DNA of 64,000 nucleotides from Polyangium jinanense (GCF_028435365.1 NZ_JAGTJJ010000033.1:62001-126000), one strand, 5' to 3'. Shown: positions 42,041-51,261, counted from the stretch's first letter. Notes: generated from the letters alone by a model not told the origin. Program-made: numbers and translations.

Positions 42041-43588
42041 CTATTCGATGTTGACCACGAACTGCCCGCTCCTGGCGACGCAGTAGTTGTTCTTCACGAT
42101 GAAGCACTCGACGCTGTGGCTGCCCATGTACCGGGTGCTCTCCTCTCGCTTGAGGTACCCGCGTACCACTGATACCTCCTCAAATCCCCCTCGCAGCCCG
42201 CGGGCATCACGCGCCTGCTGGCCGGTGTTCACGATCTGCCAGTACACCCGATAAGGGGGGGCGACGTCGGTGTCGGCCTCGAAGATGAGGCTGGCCCTCT
42301 TCGGCAGCGGATCTCCGTTGCTCCGAAAGTGGAACGGTCGGAACCCGTTTCGGTCGCATCTCGCTGAGACGATCTTGACCGATCCGGTGGACGAACCAGG
42401 CGGGGGCTGCTGCCAGGGGACAGGCTTCCGATGTGGAGCGTCGACCAGAACCAGTGGCGCCGTCGCTCGAGCAACCAACGAGCTTCGCTGGGATCCGAGC
42501 AAACGCCGCGACCTGGCCATCGAGGCCTCGACGAGCCGCCGCCCCATTCGCGGCGCCAGAATATCCGTAAAACGGGCGGGATCGAGCTCCTGCGCCGCTG
42601 CGTTGAAGTCCAGACGCGCGGTGTCGAGCCAGTCGTAGAACGCGTCCTTCAGCGCCTTGTTCGTGCTCCAGGCGTCCGCGAAGTTTTCGCGATCGTTGGT
42701 CGGATTGGAGATCCTCGACTCGTCGCCGTTCGTCTCGATGTATTGGTCCATCCGCCCGAGAATGCTGACGAGCGCCTCCGAGAGCGTCGGCTCCTGCTGA
42801 TAGGCATGAGCAGCAAGCGTCGTGATGATGATCGACCGCGGTCTGAGGTCGGGGCTGTCCTTAAACCGCATGTCCCTATGGCGCTTCAAGATCTGCACGG
42901 CCGACTGCAAGGGAGTCTTGACCTTGTAGTCCGGAATCTGAGCCACATTGACGCTCGCTCGCTCCCTGAGCGATGCCAGGCGCTTCTGCAGCGCGACTCT
43001 CATCCTCGACACGAACCAATCCGCATACCCCTTGGGGTTGCTGACAGGCCAGTCAGGGCTCCGCACCCTGAAGTTCGGGTGGGTGTAGTCGGTGATCGCC
43101 ACCGAGGTATCATCTGACGTCTGATATCCAGACATACGCATGATGGCCTGCATCCGGCGGCCATCGGGCACCGACGGCAGCACATCCATGTGGAACTGCG
43201 CTCCGTCGGCGTAGTGCAACGTCCAGACGCGATTGGACCGCTCGGGCACGGTCATGGTGTGTGCGGACGCGTAGGCCTTCATCTCCTCGCCAAGCTGACG
43301 ATGGAGCCACTCCTGCGTCACCGACTCCTTGCCGTAGAAGATCTCGCACACGATGTCGAGGTCGTAGTCCTCCTCGTCCGTCACGGGCCGGATCGCCGTG
43401 CCGAGCCGGAAGGACCCCTGCGGGTACACCTCCACGTGTGTGTCGGCGAATGCGGAGGCTGGCCGCCTCAACCACTCTCCGATGGAGTTGTAGCTGCGGA
43501 TGGCCGCTTCATACCTGGAGTCGGAGACCTCGAGCTCCTCCGCCAGGTCGTCCACCAGTTGGTTAGCGATTTGGAGCGCCATTACCAT
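42041..43588 (-). CDS. CBASS CD-NTase with AGS-C sensor domain
   Basis: 515 residues. The nucleotidyltransferase core has QGSFRLGT at 57-64, the metal-binding pair D76/D78 in DYDLDIV, and a third acid D135 in FHMDVLP, so the active site is intact. A helical domain follows. From about 395 to the end is an AGS-C domain (RVYWQIVNTGQQARDARGLR, RYMGSHSVECFIVKNNYCVA), as found in a subset of CD-NTases. It makes a cyclic oligonucleotide on infection that activates the partner effector. Its start overlaps the SLATT stop by about 26 bases, so the effector is made first and the two are coupled. Confidence 0.88.
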   Translation of the reverse strand: MVMALQIANQLVDDLAEELEVSDSRYEAAIRSYNSIGEWLRRPASAFADTHVEVYPQGSFRLGTAIRPVTDEEDYDLDIVCEIFYGKESVTQEWLHRQLGEEMKAYASAHTMTVPERSNRVWTLHYADGAQFHMDVLPSVPDGRRMQAIMRMSGYQTSDDTSVAITDYTHPNFRVRSPDWPVSNPKGYADWFVSRMRVALQKRLASLRERASVNVAQIPDYKVKTPLQSAVQILKRHRDMRFKDSPDLRPRSIIITTLAAHAYQQEPTLSEALVSILGRMDQYIETNGDESRISNPTNDRENFADAWSTNKALKDAFYDWLDTARLDFNAAAQELDPARFTDILAPRMGRRLVEASMARSRRLLGSQRSSLVARATAPLVLVDAPHRKPVPWQQPPPGSSTGSVKIVSARCDRNGFRPFHFRSNGDPLPKRASLIFEADTDVAPPYRVYWQIVNTGQQARDARGLRGGFEEVSVVRGYLKREESTRYMGSHSVECFIVKNNYCVARSGQFVVNIE

Positions 43589-44294
43589 GCGAGGCCTTCT
43601 TCAAGGACGCGGGCAGGAAGGTGTCGATCTCCGCGTCGCTGGACGTGTACTCTTCCTTGTTCTTGAGCGCGTCCTGGGCAGCCGCATACGCTTCAGGCGT
43701 CGTTCGGGGGGCCTTCTTGTGGATCGCACCCTCCTTCTCGAAGAGGTCGTCTCGACGTTTGCGCGCCTCTGCATCGCTGATCGCCCTCGTACGGAGGTCC
43801 ACCAAAAGCGACTGATAGGCCTGGCGGATCGCCCACAGGCTCGCCGCTGTGGCTTGATGCTCCTGAGCTCGCCCGCCGTGGTCCTTCCCCTTCGCGAGCG
43901 CCGACACGACTACGGCGATCAGGGAGACGAGTGCGGTGATCACCTTCGCCGCGTAGTTGTCGCCCAATACGACGATGACCGTCCCGGTCGCCGTGATCGA
44001 CGAGGTCGCGATCTGCGCGATCTTCAAGTTACGAAGCGTCCTCGTGCACGCGTCGGCATCTTTCTCGTGCGTCTTGTGGGTATAGACGACGCCGATGTAG
44101 GACTGCCGGATCTGGTCCTCGATGGTTTCGAGAGCCTTCCCGTCCCCATCTGCAGCCGGAGCGGCTGCCGGCGCGGCTTTTTCCGGCGACGGGGGAGGGC
44201 TGGTCGCGAGTTCCTGCCCTGATGGTTTGACCACCGCGAGCGCGGAGGGGCTCGCGTCTTCGGCTTTCGTCGATGTGCGTCTTGGCTTGCTCAT
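43563..44294 (-). CDS. SLATT-domain membrane effector of CBASS
   Basis: 243 residues from ATG 44294; the upstream frame continues but is not family-like. After a disordered N-terminus (1-55), the SLATT domain begins at IEDQIRQSYIGVVYTHKTHE. It has two transmembrane helices (IATSSITATGTVIVVLGD and VITALVSLIAVVVSALAKG) and a conserved helical tail (HQATAASLWAIRQAYQSLLV). SLATT proteins are two-helix effectors predicted to form pores when a cyclic nucleotide binds. With the overlapping CD-NTase it forms a minimal two-gene CBASS. The 385 bases upstream, up to the IS630 end, hold no gene and probably the promoter. Confidence 0.83.
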   Translation of the reverse strand: MSKPRRTSTKAEDASPSALAVVKPSGQELATSPPPSPEKAAPAAAPAADGDGKALETIEDQIRQSYIGVVYTHKTHEKDADACTRTLRNLKIAQIATSSITATGTVIVVLGDNYAAKVITALVSLIAVVVSALAKGKDHGGRAQEHQATAASLWAIRQAYQSLLVDLRTRAISDAEARKRRDDLFEKEGAIHKKAPRTTPEAYAAAQDALKNKEEYTSSDAEIDTFLPASLKKASHGNGAPNR

Positions 44295-44679
44295 GGCTCT
44301 GCGTAAGAGGTTCGCGGGAACCCGGCCGCGTACCACGGCATCCGGGCTCACGCAAATGGACCTGGTGAGGTGTTCAGGTTTTTCCGGATCGTCCGCCATT
44401 CGCGCGGCCACTCGTCGCTGCGGCGCCGCCCACGGACCTGGCGAGATGTTCCGATTGTCATGTCCGTCCAGGTCTGGAGGTGGGGTCGCTGCCCTCATCC
44501 GCGGCAGCCTCCCGTGCTCCATGCGCGGAGATCCCCTCCGGCAAGGGGGATCGACTTCAGGCACGGCTGCGGCGGCGTCGCCGGCTCCTTGCTGGCGCGG
44601 CGCTTCCAGGTATGGGATGCACCACCATCCTGCCCTGGAGCAGGCCGGGCCGCACGATCGCGACCTCGACGACGACGTT

Positions 44680-45792
44680 CTAGTGTCCTGAGTTAGAAAT
44701 CCGTTCACAAGCAGCCGCTACCCGTTCGAGGATCTCGTCTGCCGACTTGGTCCACACGAAGGCCTTGCCGGCGGTGTTGTGCGCCTCGATGTGGGCGATG
44801 ATGGCCTCTTCGAGCTCGCGGACGCTGCGATGTACGCCGCGGCGGAGCTGCTTCTCGGTCAGCTCGGCGAAGAATCGCTCGACGAGGTTCAGCCACGAGG
44901 CGCCTGTGGGCGTGAAGTGCAGGTGGAAGCGTGGATGCTTGAGCAACCACCGCTGCACGGGCTGCGTTTTGTGCGTGCCGTAGTTGTCGAGGATGAGGTG
45001 GACCTCTTGTTCCCTCGGGACCTTGCGCTCGATCGTCCTCAGGAACGCGAGAAACTCCTGCGTTCGGTGCCTGCGATGCAGTTGGCCGATCACCCTGCCG
45101 GACTTCACGTCCAGCGCTGCGAACAGCGACGTCGTCCCGTGCCTCTCGTAATCGTAGGTGCGCCGCTCGGCCTGGCCTGGCCGCATCGGCAAGAGCGGCT
45201 GCGTCCGATCGAGCGCCTGGATCTGAGATTTTTCGTCGACCGACAGCACGAGCGCGTGCTCCGGGGGGCTCACGTAAAGCCCGACGACATCGCGAACCTT
45301 CTCGACGAAGTGTGGGTCGGTCGAGAGCTTGAACGTCTCGCTGCGGTGCGGCTGCAGCGCAAAGGCTCGCCAAATTCGCGCGATCGCCGTCTGGCTCATC
45401 CCCAGCGCCTTGGCCAGCGAGCGCGTCGTCCAATGGGTGGCATTGTGGGGCTTCGTCTCGAGCGTCCTCGTCACGACGCGCTCGACCTGCTCGTCGGTGA
45501 TCGTGCGAGGAGCCCCGGACCGAGGAGCATCGCTCAACCCCTGTAGCCGATGCCGGAGAAACCGGCCTCGCCACTTGCTCACCGTTTGTCGCGAGACGCC
45601 GTTCGACGCGGCAACCTCGCCGTTGCTCTTGCCGTCCGCGCAGTCCAGAACGATGCGCGCACGGTCCGCCAACGCCTGCGGAGACTTGGGCCGGCGGGCC
45701 CAGCGCTCCAGGGTCGCGCGTTCTTCAGCAGTTAAGACGAGGGGGTCGAGTGGGCGGCCAGTTCGATGTCGCATGTTCCCACTCGCCTCCAT
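44680..45792 (-). CDS. IS630-family transposase
   Basis: 370 residues from ATG 45792; ATG 45774, with GGAGG upstream, is an alternative. The N-terminus is an HTH ([20 protein letters not shown]) and a second HTH ([17 protein letters not shown]). The DDE core follows with the first Asp in [14 protein letters not shown], the second in [12 protein letters not shown] and the final Glu in [15 protein letters not shown]. The stop codon lies in the terminal repeat at the TA junction. Complete and apparently functional. Confidence 0.88.
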   Translation of the reverse strand: MEASGNMRHRTGRPLDPLVLTAEERATLERWARRPKSPQALADRARIVLDCADGKSNGEVAASNGVSRQTVSKWRGRFLRHRLQGLSDAPRSGAPRTITDEQVERVVTRTLETKPHNATHWTTRSLAKALGMSQTAIARIWRAFALQPHRSETFKLSTDPHFVEKVRDVVGLYVSPPEHALVLSVDEKSQIQALDRTQPLLPMRPGQAERRTYDYERHGTTSLFAALDVKSGRVIGQLHRRHRTQEFLAFLRTIERKVPREQEVHLILDNYGTHKTQPVQRWLLKHPRFHLHFTPTGASWLNLVERFFAELTEKQLRRGVHRSVRELEEAIIAHIEAHNTAGKAFVWTKSADEILERVAAACERISNSGH

Positions 45793-45849
45793 GTGTTGAG
45801 GGAGGGGATCGTCCAAAAATTGTTCGCGTTCTTCTAACTCAGGACACTA
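44681..45849. mobile_element. IS630-family insertion sequence
   Basis: Terminal inverted repeats: GTGTCCTGAGTTAGAA just inside 44683 and its complement ending at 45847. The outer CTAG on both sides shows the TA target duplication usual for IS630/Tc1. One transposase gene fills the element. It lies between the CBASS and Pycsar loci and interrupts no recognisable gene. The intact ends and frame suggest recent or still possible mobility. Confidence 0.88.
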
Positions 45850-45850
45850 G

Positions 45851-46119
45851 AACTCCTTCGGCGTTGACCAAGGAGGTCAGAGGGGCACGGCGCACGTGCT
45901 AACACCCTGCTTTGAGCAGGACCAGCTTGAACCCTCGAGTGCGGCGGCGATGAGGTTCAGCCGGCGGCGCTCGGCCTTACGGCCGCCAGGGGCCTCGTTG
46001 CCGGCTTGACGTTCGCCTCGGGGCTTGGTGTCGCCGTGCGGATGCAGGAGACGCTCGGCGCATCGCGCTGAGTTTCAGAGCCGCTTGTAGCCCGACGTCC
46101 CGCTGAACCAAAGCCGTTG
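45851..46119. other. gap between IS630 and Pycsar locus
   Basis: 269 bases. One rightward frame ends with LVAGLTFASGLGVAVRMQET near 46060, which could be the tail of a lost membrane protein, but there is no start. No RNA gene or clear terminator is seen. Confidence 0.35.
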
Positions 46120-46824
46120 CTACAACCCCCAATGCCACGAGGATCGATATACCGTCAGGTTACGCACGGATTGCGGATTCGACTCCCACATCGACGACTT
46201 GCCGTCAGAACTCGTCTTGACGGTGTTGTCTGCCGCCGCGTAGACGTCGTTCGTGATATAGGTGGCATAGTTCCCCTCTCGCAGGGAGCAGAGCTTTGCG
46301 GCGATATTCGCTGCACGTCCTACCCACACGAGATCGTTCGCCCCACGAATCCCAGTTCGCGCTACGAACAGCGGGCTCATGTCGATACCCACGGCCTGCT
46401 TTATGGCGAAGTCGGCGGGCAGCTTGGGATACTGCTCGCGAACCTTCGGGTTTAGGATTTTCACGACAGCGTGGTTGATCGCCAGCGCGGCACGGCAAGC
46501 TCTCGTAGCCATCCCGTCGCCCAGGAATACCGCCATCACGCGGTCACCATCGAAGGCCGTGATCTCACCGCCTTTCTCGCGAATGATACGACACGCGCAG
46601 TTCAGATAGCACTTGTAGACCTCTGCGACAAACCCGGGCGTCTGGAGCATGACGAGCCCAGTCGAATCCGCGAGGTCGGCATACAGAACGGTGCCGTTGA
46701 GTTTTACGGCATCGTTTGCCAGCTTGAGTTCGGGCGTATCGGGGACTTTGTTGCCGTCGCGAGTCTGCCACTGTTCTTTGAGGATCTTTACAACCTCGGC
46801 CGTGAGGTCGTCCGTGAATGCCAT
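46120..46824 (-). CDS. Pycsar pyrimidine cyclase (PycC-like)
   Basis: 234 residues from ATG 46824, with AAGGAA six bases upstream. The class III cyclase core has metal Asp in GTVLYADLADSTGLV (D50 and D53), ITAFDGDRVMAVFLGDG (D94), and the later strand QAVGIDMSPLFVAR plus NDLVWVGRAANIAAKL. Small stand-alone cyclases of this kind, next to a cNMP-binding effector, make cCMP or cUMP in Pycsar; which of the two cannot be read with confidence here. The gene starts 13 bases after the effector stop, so the two form an operon. Confidence 0.85.
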   Translation of the reverse strand: MAFTDDLTAEVVKILKEQWQTRDGNKVPDTPELKLANDAVKLNGTVLYADLADSTGLVMLQTPGFVAEVYKCYLNCACRIIREKGGEITAFDGDRVMAVFLGDGMATRACRAALAINHAVVKILNPKVREQYPKLPADFAIKQAVGIDMSPLFVARTGIRGANDLVWVGRAANIAAKLCSLREGNYATYITNDVYAAADNTVKTSSDGKSSMWESNPQSVRNLTVYRSSWHWGL

Positions 46825-46837
46825 TGTGGTTCCTTTC

Positions 46838-47749
46838 TCATTTGCACCGCAGACGGGACACAATCGAACGCAATTCATTGACCGCTGGCGCCACGCGCGA
46901 TGGAAGATCGGCCTCCGAGCCCGGGACAATCTCAAGTGCCTTCACCCCGAGGAGGTCCGAGGGCAGCTTGATGTCACGCTCGTCTCGCAGCCGGACCATG
47001 AACGTGCGGTCGCGCCCGAGGGCCCCCATGAGCAGCCCGAGCTCGAAAACGACGTTGTCGCGCGGCATCGGGTTCCGGGATCCACGCGACTCCACCACGT
47101 CATCCGCGGTGACGACGAGAAGCCCGAAGTCCAGCGAATGGAGCTGTGCGGCAAGCGACTCGATAGGGGTCTGGCCGGCACCGAAGACACCATCGGTCCA
47201 CAGCCGCGTGGTCCACGGGTCGTGTTGGCATGCAGCCTGGATAGCGCGTGCGAGAGACAACCGCTCGACGGTCGAGCCGACGAAGACGACAGGTCTCTCG
47301 TTCGACGGTTTGACCAGCTCGCCGCGCTCCCGGAGCCTTTTGCCAAGGTCGACCGAGAGCCTGCGCCACAGGGCGGGGTGGCGGTCGGCAATCGCAGTGA
47401 AGGACGGCTCGTCGATCCATGCGACCACAGTCTCCTCGATCACGCGGATCGTTGCGCTGCGTTTGACGGAGGGGTCGATCATGCCCATCTCACCGACGTG
47501 CTGACCGGCGCGACGCCTGGCGACCTCGCGGCCGTTGATCTCGACTCCCGCCACTCCCGCGAGGATGAGACACAGGTCGGTGTCCGTGTTCCCCTGGGTG
47601 ATGACGGCTTCGCCTGGCTCGTACCTCTTGAGCGTCACGCAGCCGGCAACCTCGCTGGCGACCTGCGTATCGTGCGCGACCACCGACTGCTCGCGTAGCG
47701 CCTCCTCAAGGCGGCGACGACCTTGTTCCCCCGTGAATCTGCTCAGCAT
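46838..47749 (-). CDS. Pycsar effector with cNMP-binding and TIR-like domains (PycTIR-like)
   Basis: 303 residues. Residues about 30-135 form a cyclic-nucleotide-binding domain (YEPGEAVITQGNTDTDLCLI, AGQHVGEMGMIDPSVKRSAT with the phosphate-binding cassette). From about 150 a TIR-like domain of the nucleotide-binding type follows (PVVFVGSTVERLSLARAIQA, GLLVVTADDVVESRG, PRDNVVFELGLLMGALGRDR). This is the PycTIR layout, in which cCMP/cUMP binding switches on NAD cleavage. The late Glu in FELG fits the catalytic position. First gene of a two-gene Pycsar operon. Confidence 0.85.
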   Translation of the reverse strand: MLSRFTGEQGRRRLEEALREQSVVAHDTQVASEVAGCVTLKRYEPGEAVITQGNTDTDLCLILAGVAGVEINGREVARRRAGQHVGEMGMIDPSVKRSATIRVIEETVVAWIDEPSFTAIADRHPALWRRLSVDLGKRLRERGELVKPSNERPVVFVGSTVERLSLARAIQAACQHDPWTTRLWTDGVFGAGQTPIESLAAQLHSLDFGLLVVTADDVVESRGSRNPMPRDNVVFELGLLMGALGRDRTFMVRLRDERDIKLPSDLLGVKALEIVPGSEADLPSRVAPAVNELRSIVSRLRCK

Positions 47750-48166
47750 CGTGATGCCCTTCGGTGACCGAGCGCGCGGTTCTCACCGACGCGTCGGCCA
47801 GTGGGAGCGGAGGATAGCAACCAGACGGCGCGGCGGGATCAACGTGGGACGTTTTCTTCGTCGCTCGCTGACGCATCGCGGCTCTGTCCACCCACCCCGT
47901 TCAGGCGGAGCACGAGGTGCGATGCACGACGCCCAGACGTCGATCCGCTGAACGTCCTCTCCTGCAAGCCGTGGGAAGAACGGGAGTGCGCCCCCGTTCC
48001 GCGAGCACGTCCCCCTGCCCTGGCAACATCGACGACGACCATCGCCATCGCGTCGGCAGAACAACTACGCCTCGTGGCGCCAACGTACTGCGGGATGACG
48101 GAGGCCGTGATCGTTGGAACGAGCTGGCCGGTGCTCCGCGTGCCGAGCAGGGCCCTCGACCGAGCC
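47750..48166. other. gap upstream of Pycsar
   Basis: 417 bases with no convincing gene. It must contain the Pycsar promoter, but I cannot place it. No repeats are seen. Confidence 0.35.
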
Positions 48167-48502
48167 TCAACGCGCTCGACGACGCCATCCTCCGCGCCGT
48201 CTCTTCTTCGGGGCCTCCGCCCGACGAGCCACCTCGGGCACGTGACTCCAGGTCTTGCCCTCATCGATGTTGCGGATCGACTTCGCGTCGACGCCGAAGC
48301 TGAGCCCGATCAACCTCGGGGGCACGCCTTGATCGAGCAGGGCGCAGATCTGCTTGACCTGCTCCTCGGTGAGCCGAGCGCGCGGGTTTGCCAGCCGGGA
48401 TGACGAAGTTCTTGAGGATGCGCCGCCTGGTGGATTCCGCAGAACAGCGGAGGTGAGGCGCTTGGCCAGCCTGCGAGGAGGCAGTACCTGGGCACCGAGC
48501 AT
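48167..48502 (-). pseudogene. C-terminal HTH remnant of a homing-type HNH endonuclease
   Basis: The last 70 residues read NPRARLTEEQVKQICALLDQ, GVPPRLIGLSFGVDAKSIRN and EGKTWSHV. This is the helix-turn-helix tail found after the HNH domain in many phage homing endonucleases. No HNH domain precedes it in any frame, and the first 40 residues look non-native. Probably a fragment, though a small DNA-binding protein cannot be excluded. Confidence 0.5.
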
Positions 48503-48565
48503 CTGGACCGCGCCTCGCCTCCGGCAGGGGCAAAGCCCCGGGGCATCGGCGGCGGGGACACGCTG

Positions 48566-49330
48566 TTAGCGCTTCACCGCCTCAAACTCGAGCACCGTGA
48601 GGTACGGAACAATCCGAGCCTGCACGCCCAGTGCTTCGCGAGCGGCTGCGAGCAGTCCCAACACATCCCTCGCACTGAGGTGCCGCAGCTCGCGTGCCCA
48701 TTCCTCTGGCGAGAGCGCGCGGCCGGGAACTGGCTCGCTGCACCACAGCGGCGCGGCGTTCTCGCTCTGGAACTCGATGAAGTGCCGCTCGCCGGGCTGC
48801 CACCGCGCGCGCGCCTGAACAACTTTGTCGTCGACCGGGACAATCCGAAGCTGGCTCAGGTCCGGCGTGTCGTAGATCGCCCCCGCATCGAAGATCATCC
48901 CGCAGGCGTAGCTGACATCCGCCCGCTGAATGTTCGCGAGCCTGATGAGCGTGTCATGCTGCGAGATCCCGGTGGTGGGACTGGGCACCAGATCAATCTC
49001 GACGCGGAGGTGCTCTCCTTGGATCGAGGGGTCGGTGAACTTCGTGGAGCGCTGCATCTGCTGGACGCGCTTGAACTGCATGAAGTATCCCACGAAGAAC
49101 TTAGGGACCGACGTGCTTCGGGTACTGATCGCATCACGGAGTGCCTTCTCGAACTCAGCGTCGGTGCCCGAGTGTCGGACCCAGCCCTGGTCGAACCCGA
49201 CGTAAGTTTCTCCGTTGGGGCTCGGTTTCCAGAGACGCAGGAACCGGGCTCCGTACACGCTCGCGAACAGCTCTGCGAGCGCGCGAGCGAAGTGCATCTC
49301 CAAGAAAGCCTCGGTCACGACGTCTGCCAT
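48566..49330 (-). CDS. hypothetical protein, unrecognised family
   Basis: 254 residues from ATG 49330. A well-formed soluble protein: VTEAFLEMHFARALAELFAS, then Phe/Trp-rich strands (RFLRLWKPSPNGETYVGFDQ) and a central stretch GEHLRVEIDLVPSPTTGISQ followed by DTLIRLANIQRADVSYACGM. The VEIDLV strand followed by a polar loop has some restriction-fold flavour, but no D-ExK pair is clear. It lies between Pycsar and an XRE gene as a single gene. Given its neighbours a defence role is possible. Confidence 0.6.
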   Translation of the reverse strand: MADVVTEAFLEMHFARALAELFASVYGARFLRLWKPSPNGETYVGFDQGWVRHSGTDAEFEKALRDAISTRSTSVPKFFVGYFMQFKRVQQMQRSTKFTDPSIQGEHLRVEIDLVPSPTTGISQHDTLIRLANIQRADVSYACGMIFDAGAIYDTPDLSQLRIVPVDDKVVQARARWQPGERHFIEFQSENAAPLWCSEPVPGRALSPEEWARELRHLSARDVLGLLAAAREALGVQARIVPYLTVLEFEAVKR

Positions 49331-50043
49331 CGTCGATGCAGGTTACTACATCGGGCTATCCCGACACCCGCACGCCGATCTCGCCCGTCGTCGGCTTGCC
49401 CTCCTGGCGCTCGCGCTGGCACGCGAGGGCCACCGCCGAGAACTTGTCGGCGTGGCCGCGCGCGTTGCGCTCGGTGTTGCTGCTCATGTTGCGCGAAGGG
49501 GCACGCGACGCTTGATGGCGTGGACCTCCACGACGAGGTCGCGGTCGCGCGGGAGCGTCACGTCTTGGCGTTGCAGCAGGATCCTCAAGTTCATGGCCCA
49601 GCGCTCCTTCGCCTCGTTGGTGAAGTTCTCGCCGACAACCGTTCACGCGCTTCTTCGACGCGCTCGATCGCCGGTCCGCCGAGAGGAACAGGCGATGCTG
49701 AGGAACACCGCCGTTCACGCGCGTCTTCGACGCGCGCGATCGCCGCATGCGGCCAATCCTCGGTTCATCATGGCGCGCGAGCTGAGGGATCGGCGCAGCT
49801 CACGGCCAGAGCGCGCCCCATACGTTGGCGTCGGAGTTCGAGTCCTCCCTGGCGGGAGGCGAAGAAAAGTCGTCGCGCGTCGTCGCGAGGCGAAGAGAAG
49901 TCGTCGCGCGCCCCCGAGCCGCATCCATGCTCCGGCCAGTGGGTGAGGCTGGCCGTCCCTCGGCCTTCCCGTCCGCGGCAACCACCTTCGTCATGCAGGT
50001 GGGTTGCCGACCCGGCTCCCGCTAGGCCCGCCCCAGGCCCGGC
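49331..50043. other. gene-poor stretch with short repeats
   Basis: 713 bases without a convincing gene. Two near-identical 33-base units lie at 49641-49673 and 49713-49745 (CGTTCACGCGC, then TCTTCGACGCGC and CGATCGCC), separated by 39 bases, each with a GCGC...GCGC hairpin. A second pair of about 22 bases (GGCGAAGAAAAGTCGTCGCG at about 49858 and a near copy at about 49890) follows. There are too few copies to call a CRISPR array. Confidence 0.45.
49641..49745. repeat. two-copy 33-base hairpin repeat
   Basis: Copy 1 at 49641-49673 and copy 2 at 49713-49745 share about 31 of 33 bases. The centre of copy 2 (GCGCGTCTTCGACGCGC) is a perfect 7-base stem with a TTC loop. The 72-base period resembles a leader-less, two-repeat CRISPR remnant, but no cas gene is present in the window. 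Confidence 0.5.
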
Positions 50044-50400
50044 TCACCCGCTCCGCCGCCGTCCCCGCGTCACAGCACGCAAGAGGCGGAGGACGGCATC
50101 CTGGACGTCCTCGGACGCGCCCTGGAAGAGCCGTGCTGCCTCGATGGCAGCCGGGTCGAGGTCGTGGACGCCTCCCACGAGCTCCCCCGGCGGCACCCCC
50201 AGGCCCTTCGCGAGCGCGAGGATGCTCGACAGCGAGGGGTCACGCCGGCCGGTCTCGATGCCCCCGATGTAGTTCGGCGTGAGCCCGGCACGCTCCGCGA
50301 GCTGCTCCAGGGTCAGGCCCAGCGCCTCTCGCCGCCGCCGCACTTCCTTGCCGAAGTCCACGGCGCCGAAGGTCGCGGGGATGGCGCTCCGGGTGAACAC
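50044..50400 (-). CDS. XRE-family transcriptional regulator
   Basis: 118 residues from GTG 50400. A canonical HTH occupies residues 15-75 (FGKEVRRRREALGLTLEQLA, GLTPNYIGGIETGRRDPSLS). The C-terminal helix (IEAARLFQGASEDVQDAVLR) probably dimerises. It is divergent from the lipoprotein gene at 50446; the 45-base gap must hold both promoters, so it is likely autoregulated and represses the lipoprotein gene. Confidence 0.8.
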   Translation of the reverse strand: MFTRSAIPATFGAVDFGKEVRRRREALGLTLEQLAERAGLTPNYIGGIETGRRDPSLSSILALAKGLGVPPGELVGGVHDLDPAAIEAARLFQGASEDVQDAVLRLLRAVTRGRRRSG

Positions 50401-50403
50401 ACG

Positions 50404-50440
50404 ATGGTGTTGACAACAAACACGATCGTATATCTTGGCA
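50404..50440 (+). promoter_or_regulatory. putative promoter/operator between XRE gene and lipoprotein gene
   Basis: TTGACA at 50410-50415 is a consensus -35 box for the rightward gene; the -10 is weak (TATCTT at 50431). ACGATGGT, ACGATCGT (palindromic, 50423-50430) and ACGACGAT recur across the gap and could be operator half-sites for the XRE protein. The region is AT-rich against a GC-rich background. Confidence 0.45.
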
Positions 50441-50445
50441 CGACG

Positions 50446-51204
50446 ATGTTTCGGCTCTCCACTCCCACGATCGTGCCCTCTGCGGCGTCAACGATCCTGC
50501 CCCTCGCGTTCATGCTGGCGAGCAGCGTGCTCCTGGCTGGATGTTCTCGCGACGCATCGAGCATCGTTCGCGACTACCTGAAGCAGGACAGTTGCCTCGA
50601 CCGCGCCAAGTTCATCCTCGACCCCGAGGCGAACCGCGCCGCGCTCGCGGAGCACTACAAGGACCAGAAGGACTGCAAGAAGGCGTTCGAGTCGATCGAG
50701 GCCGACAACTGCGCGAAGGTGAAGGAGGGCGACTACTGCAGCGTCGAGGTCGTCTTCGGGAAGAACAAGCGGGACTACTACCACTTCAAGAAGACGGCAG
50801 AGGGCCTCAAGCTCGACTGGCGATCCTCGGTCGGATACAACCCCGTCTCGCTGCCGTTCTTCCGGACGCAACGGCTGAAGGGGACCTACCTCTTCCGCGT
50901 CTGGGCGAAGCTCACCGACTACTACAACTTCGACTACAACGAGACGGAGCAGACCCACCAGTCCATCGAGCTACGCGACCCAGACGGCGCGGCCATCACG
51001 GGCTACATCCGCCGCGACGCGCCCACCGCAGCGGCATTGTTGGATGTGCTCAAGGACGGCAAGGAGCACGGGGTGATGGTCGAGCTCCGGTACCCGCCGG
51101 AGTCGAAAGACAGCAGCGTCGTGGGCATCGAGCGGTTCGTCGCCGAGCGCTGGCGGCAGAGGCCGGAGGAGTTCGAGGCGCGCCCCGCGCCCGCTCCGCG
51201 CTGA
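50446..51204 (+). CDS. lipoprotein of unknown function
   Basis: 252 residues from ATG 50446. Signal peptide with lipobox VLLAGC near residue 35 (a later Met would give a shorter signal). The mature part has paired Cys residues (LKQDSCLDRAKF, KDCKKAFESI, DNCAKV, DYCSVEVVFG), a strand-rich centre (KRDYYHFKKTAEGLKLDWR, GTYLFRVWAKLTDYYNFDYN) and an ending with ERFVAERWRQ. It is likely exported and disulphide-bonded. Its only visible regulator is the adjacent XRE protein. Confidence 0.7.
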   Translation: MFRLSTPTIVPSAASTILPLAFMLASSVLLAGCSRDASSIVRDYLKQDSCLDRAKFILDPEANRAALAEHYKDQKDCKKAFESIEADNCAKVKEGDYCSVEVVFGKNKRDYYHFKKTAEGLKLDWRSSVGYNPVSLPFFRTQRLKGTYLFRVWAKLTDYYNFDYNETEQTHQSIELRDPDGAAITGYIRRDAPTAAALLDVLKDGKEHGVMVELRYPPESKDSSVVGIERFVAERWRQRPEEFEARPAPAPR

Positions 51205-51261
51205 TCCCTGCAGGGAAGGGCCCTTCCAGCCGAGTGACAACGGCAGGCTGAACCTAGGCTT

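Noticed and set aside
43563..44708. Long version of the SLATT gene reaching into the IS630 end
   Set aside because: Residues before ATG 44294 are not SLATT-like and run into the insertion sequence.
49641..49745. CRISPR array
   Set aside because: Only two repeats, one spacer, no leader and no cas genes in the window; recorded as a repeat instead.
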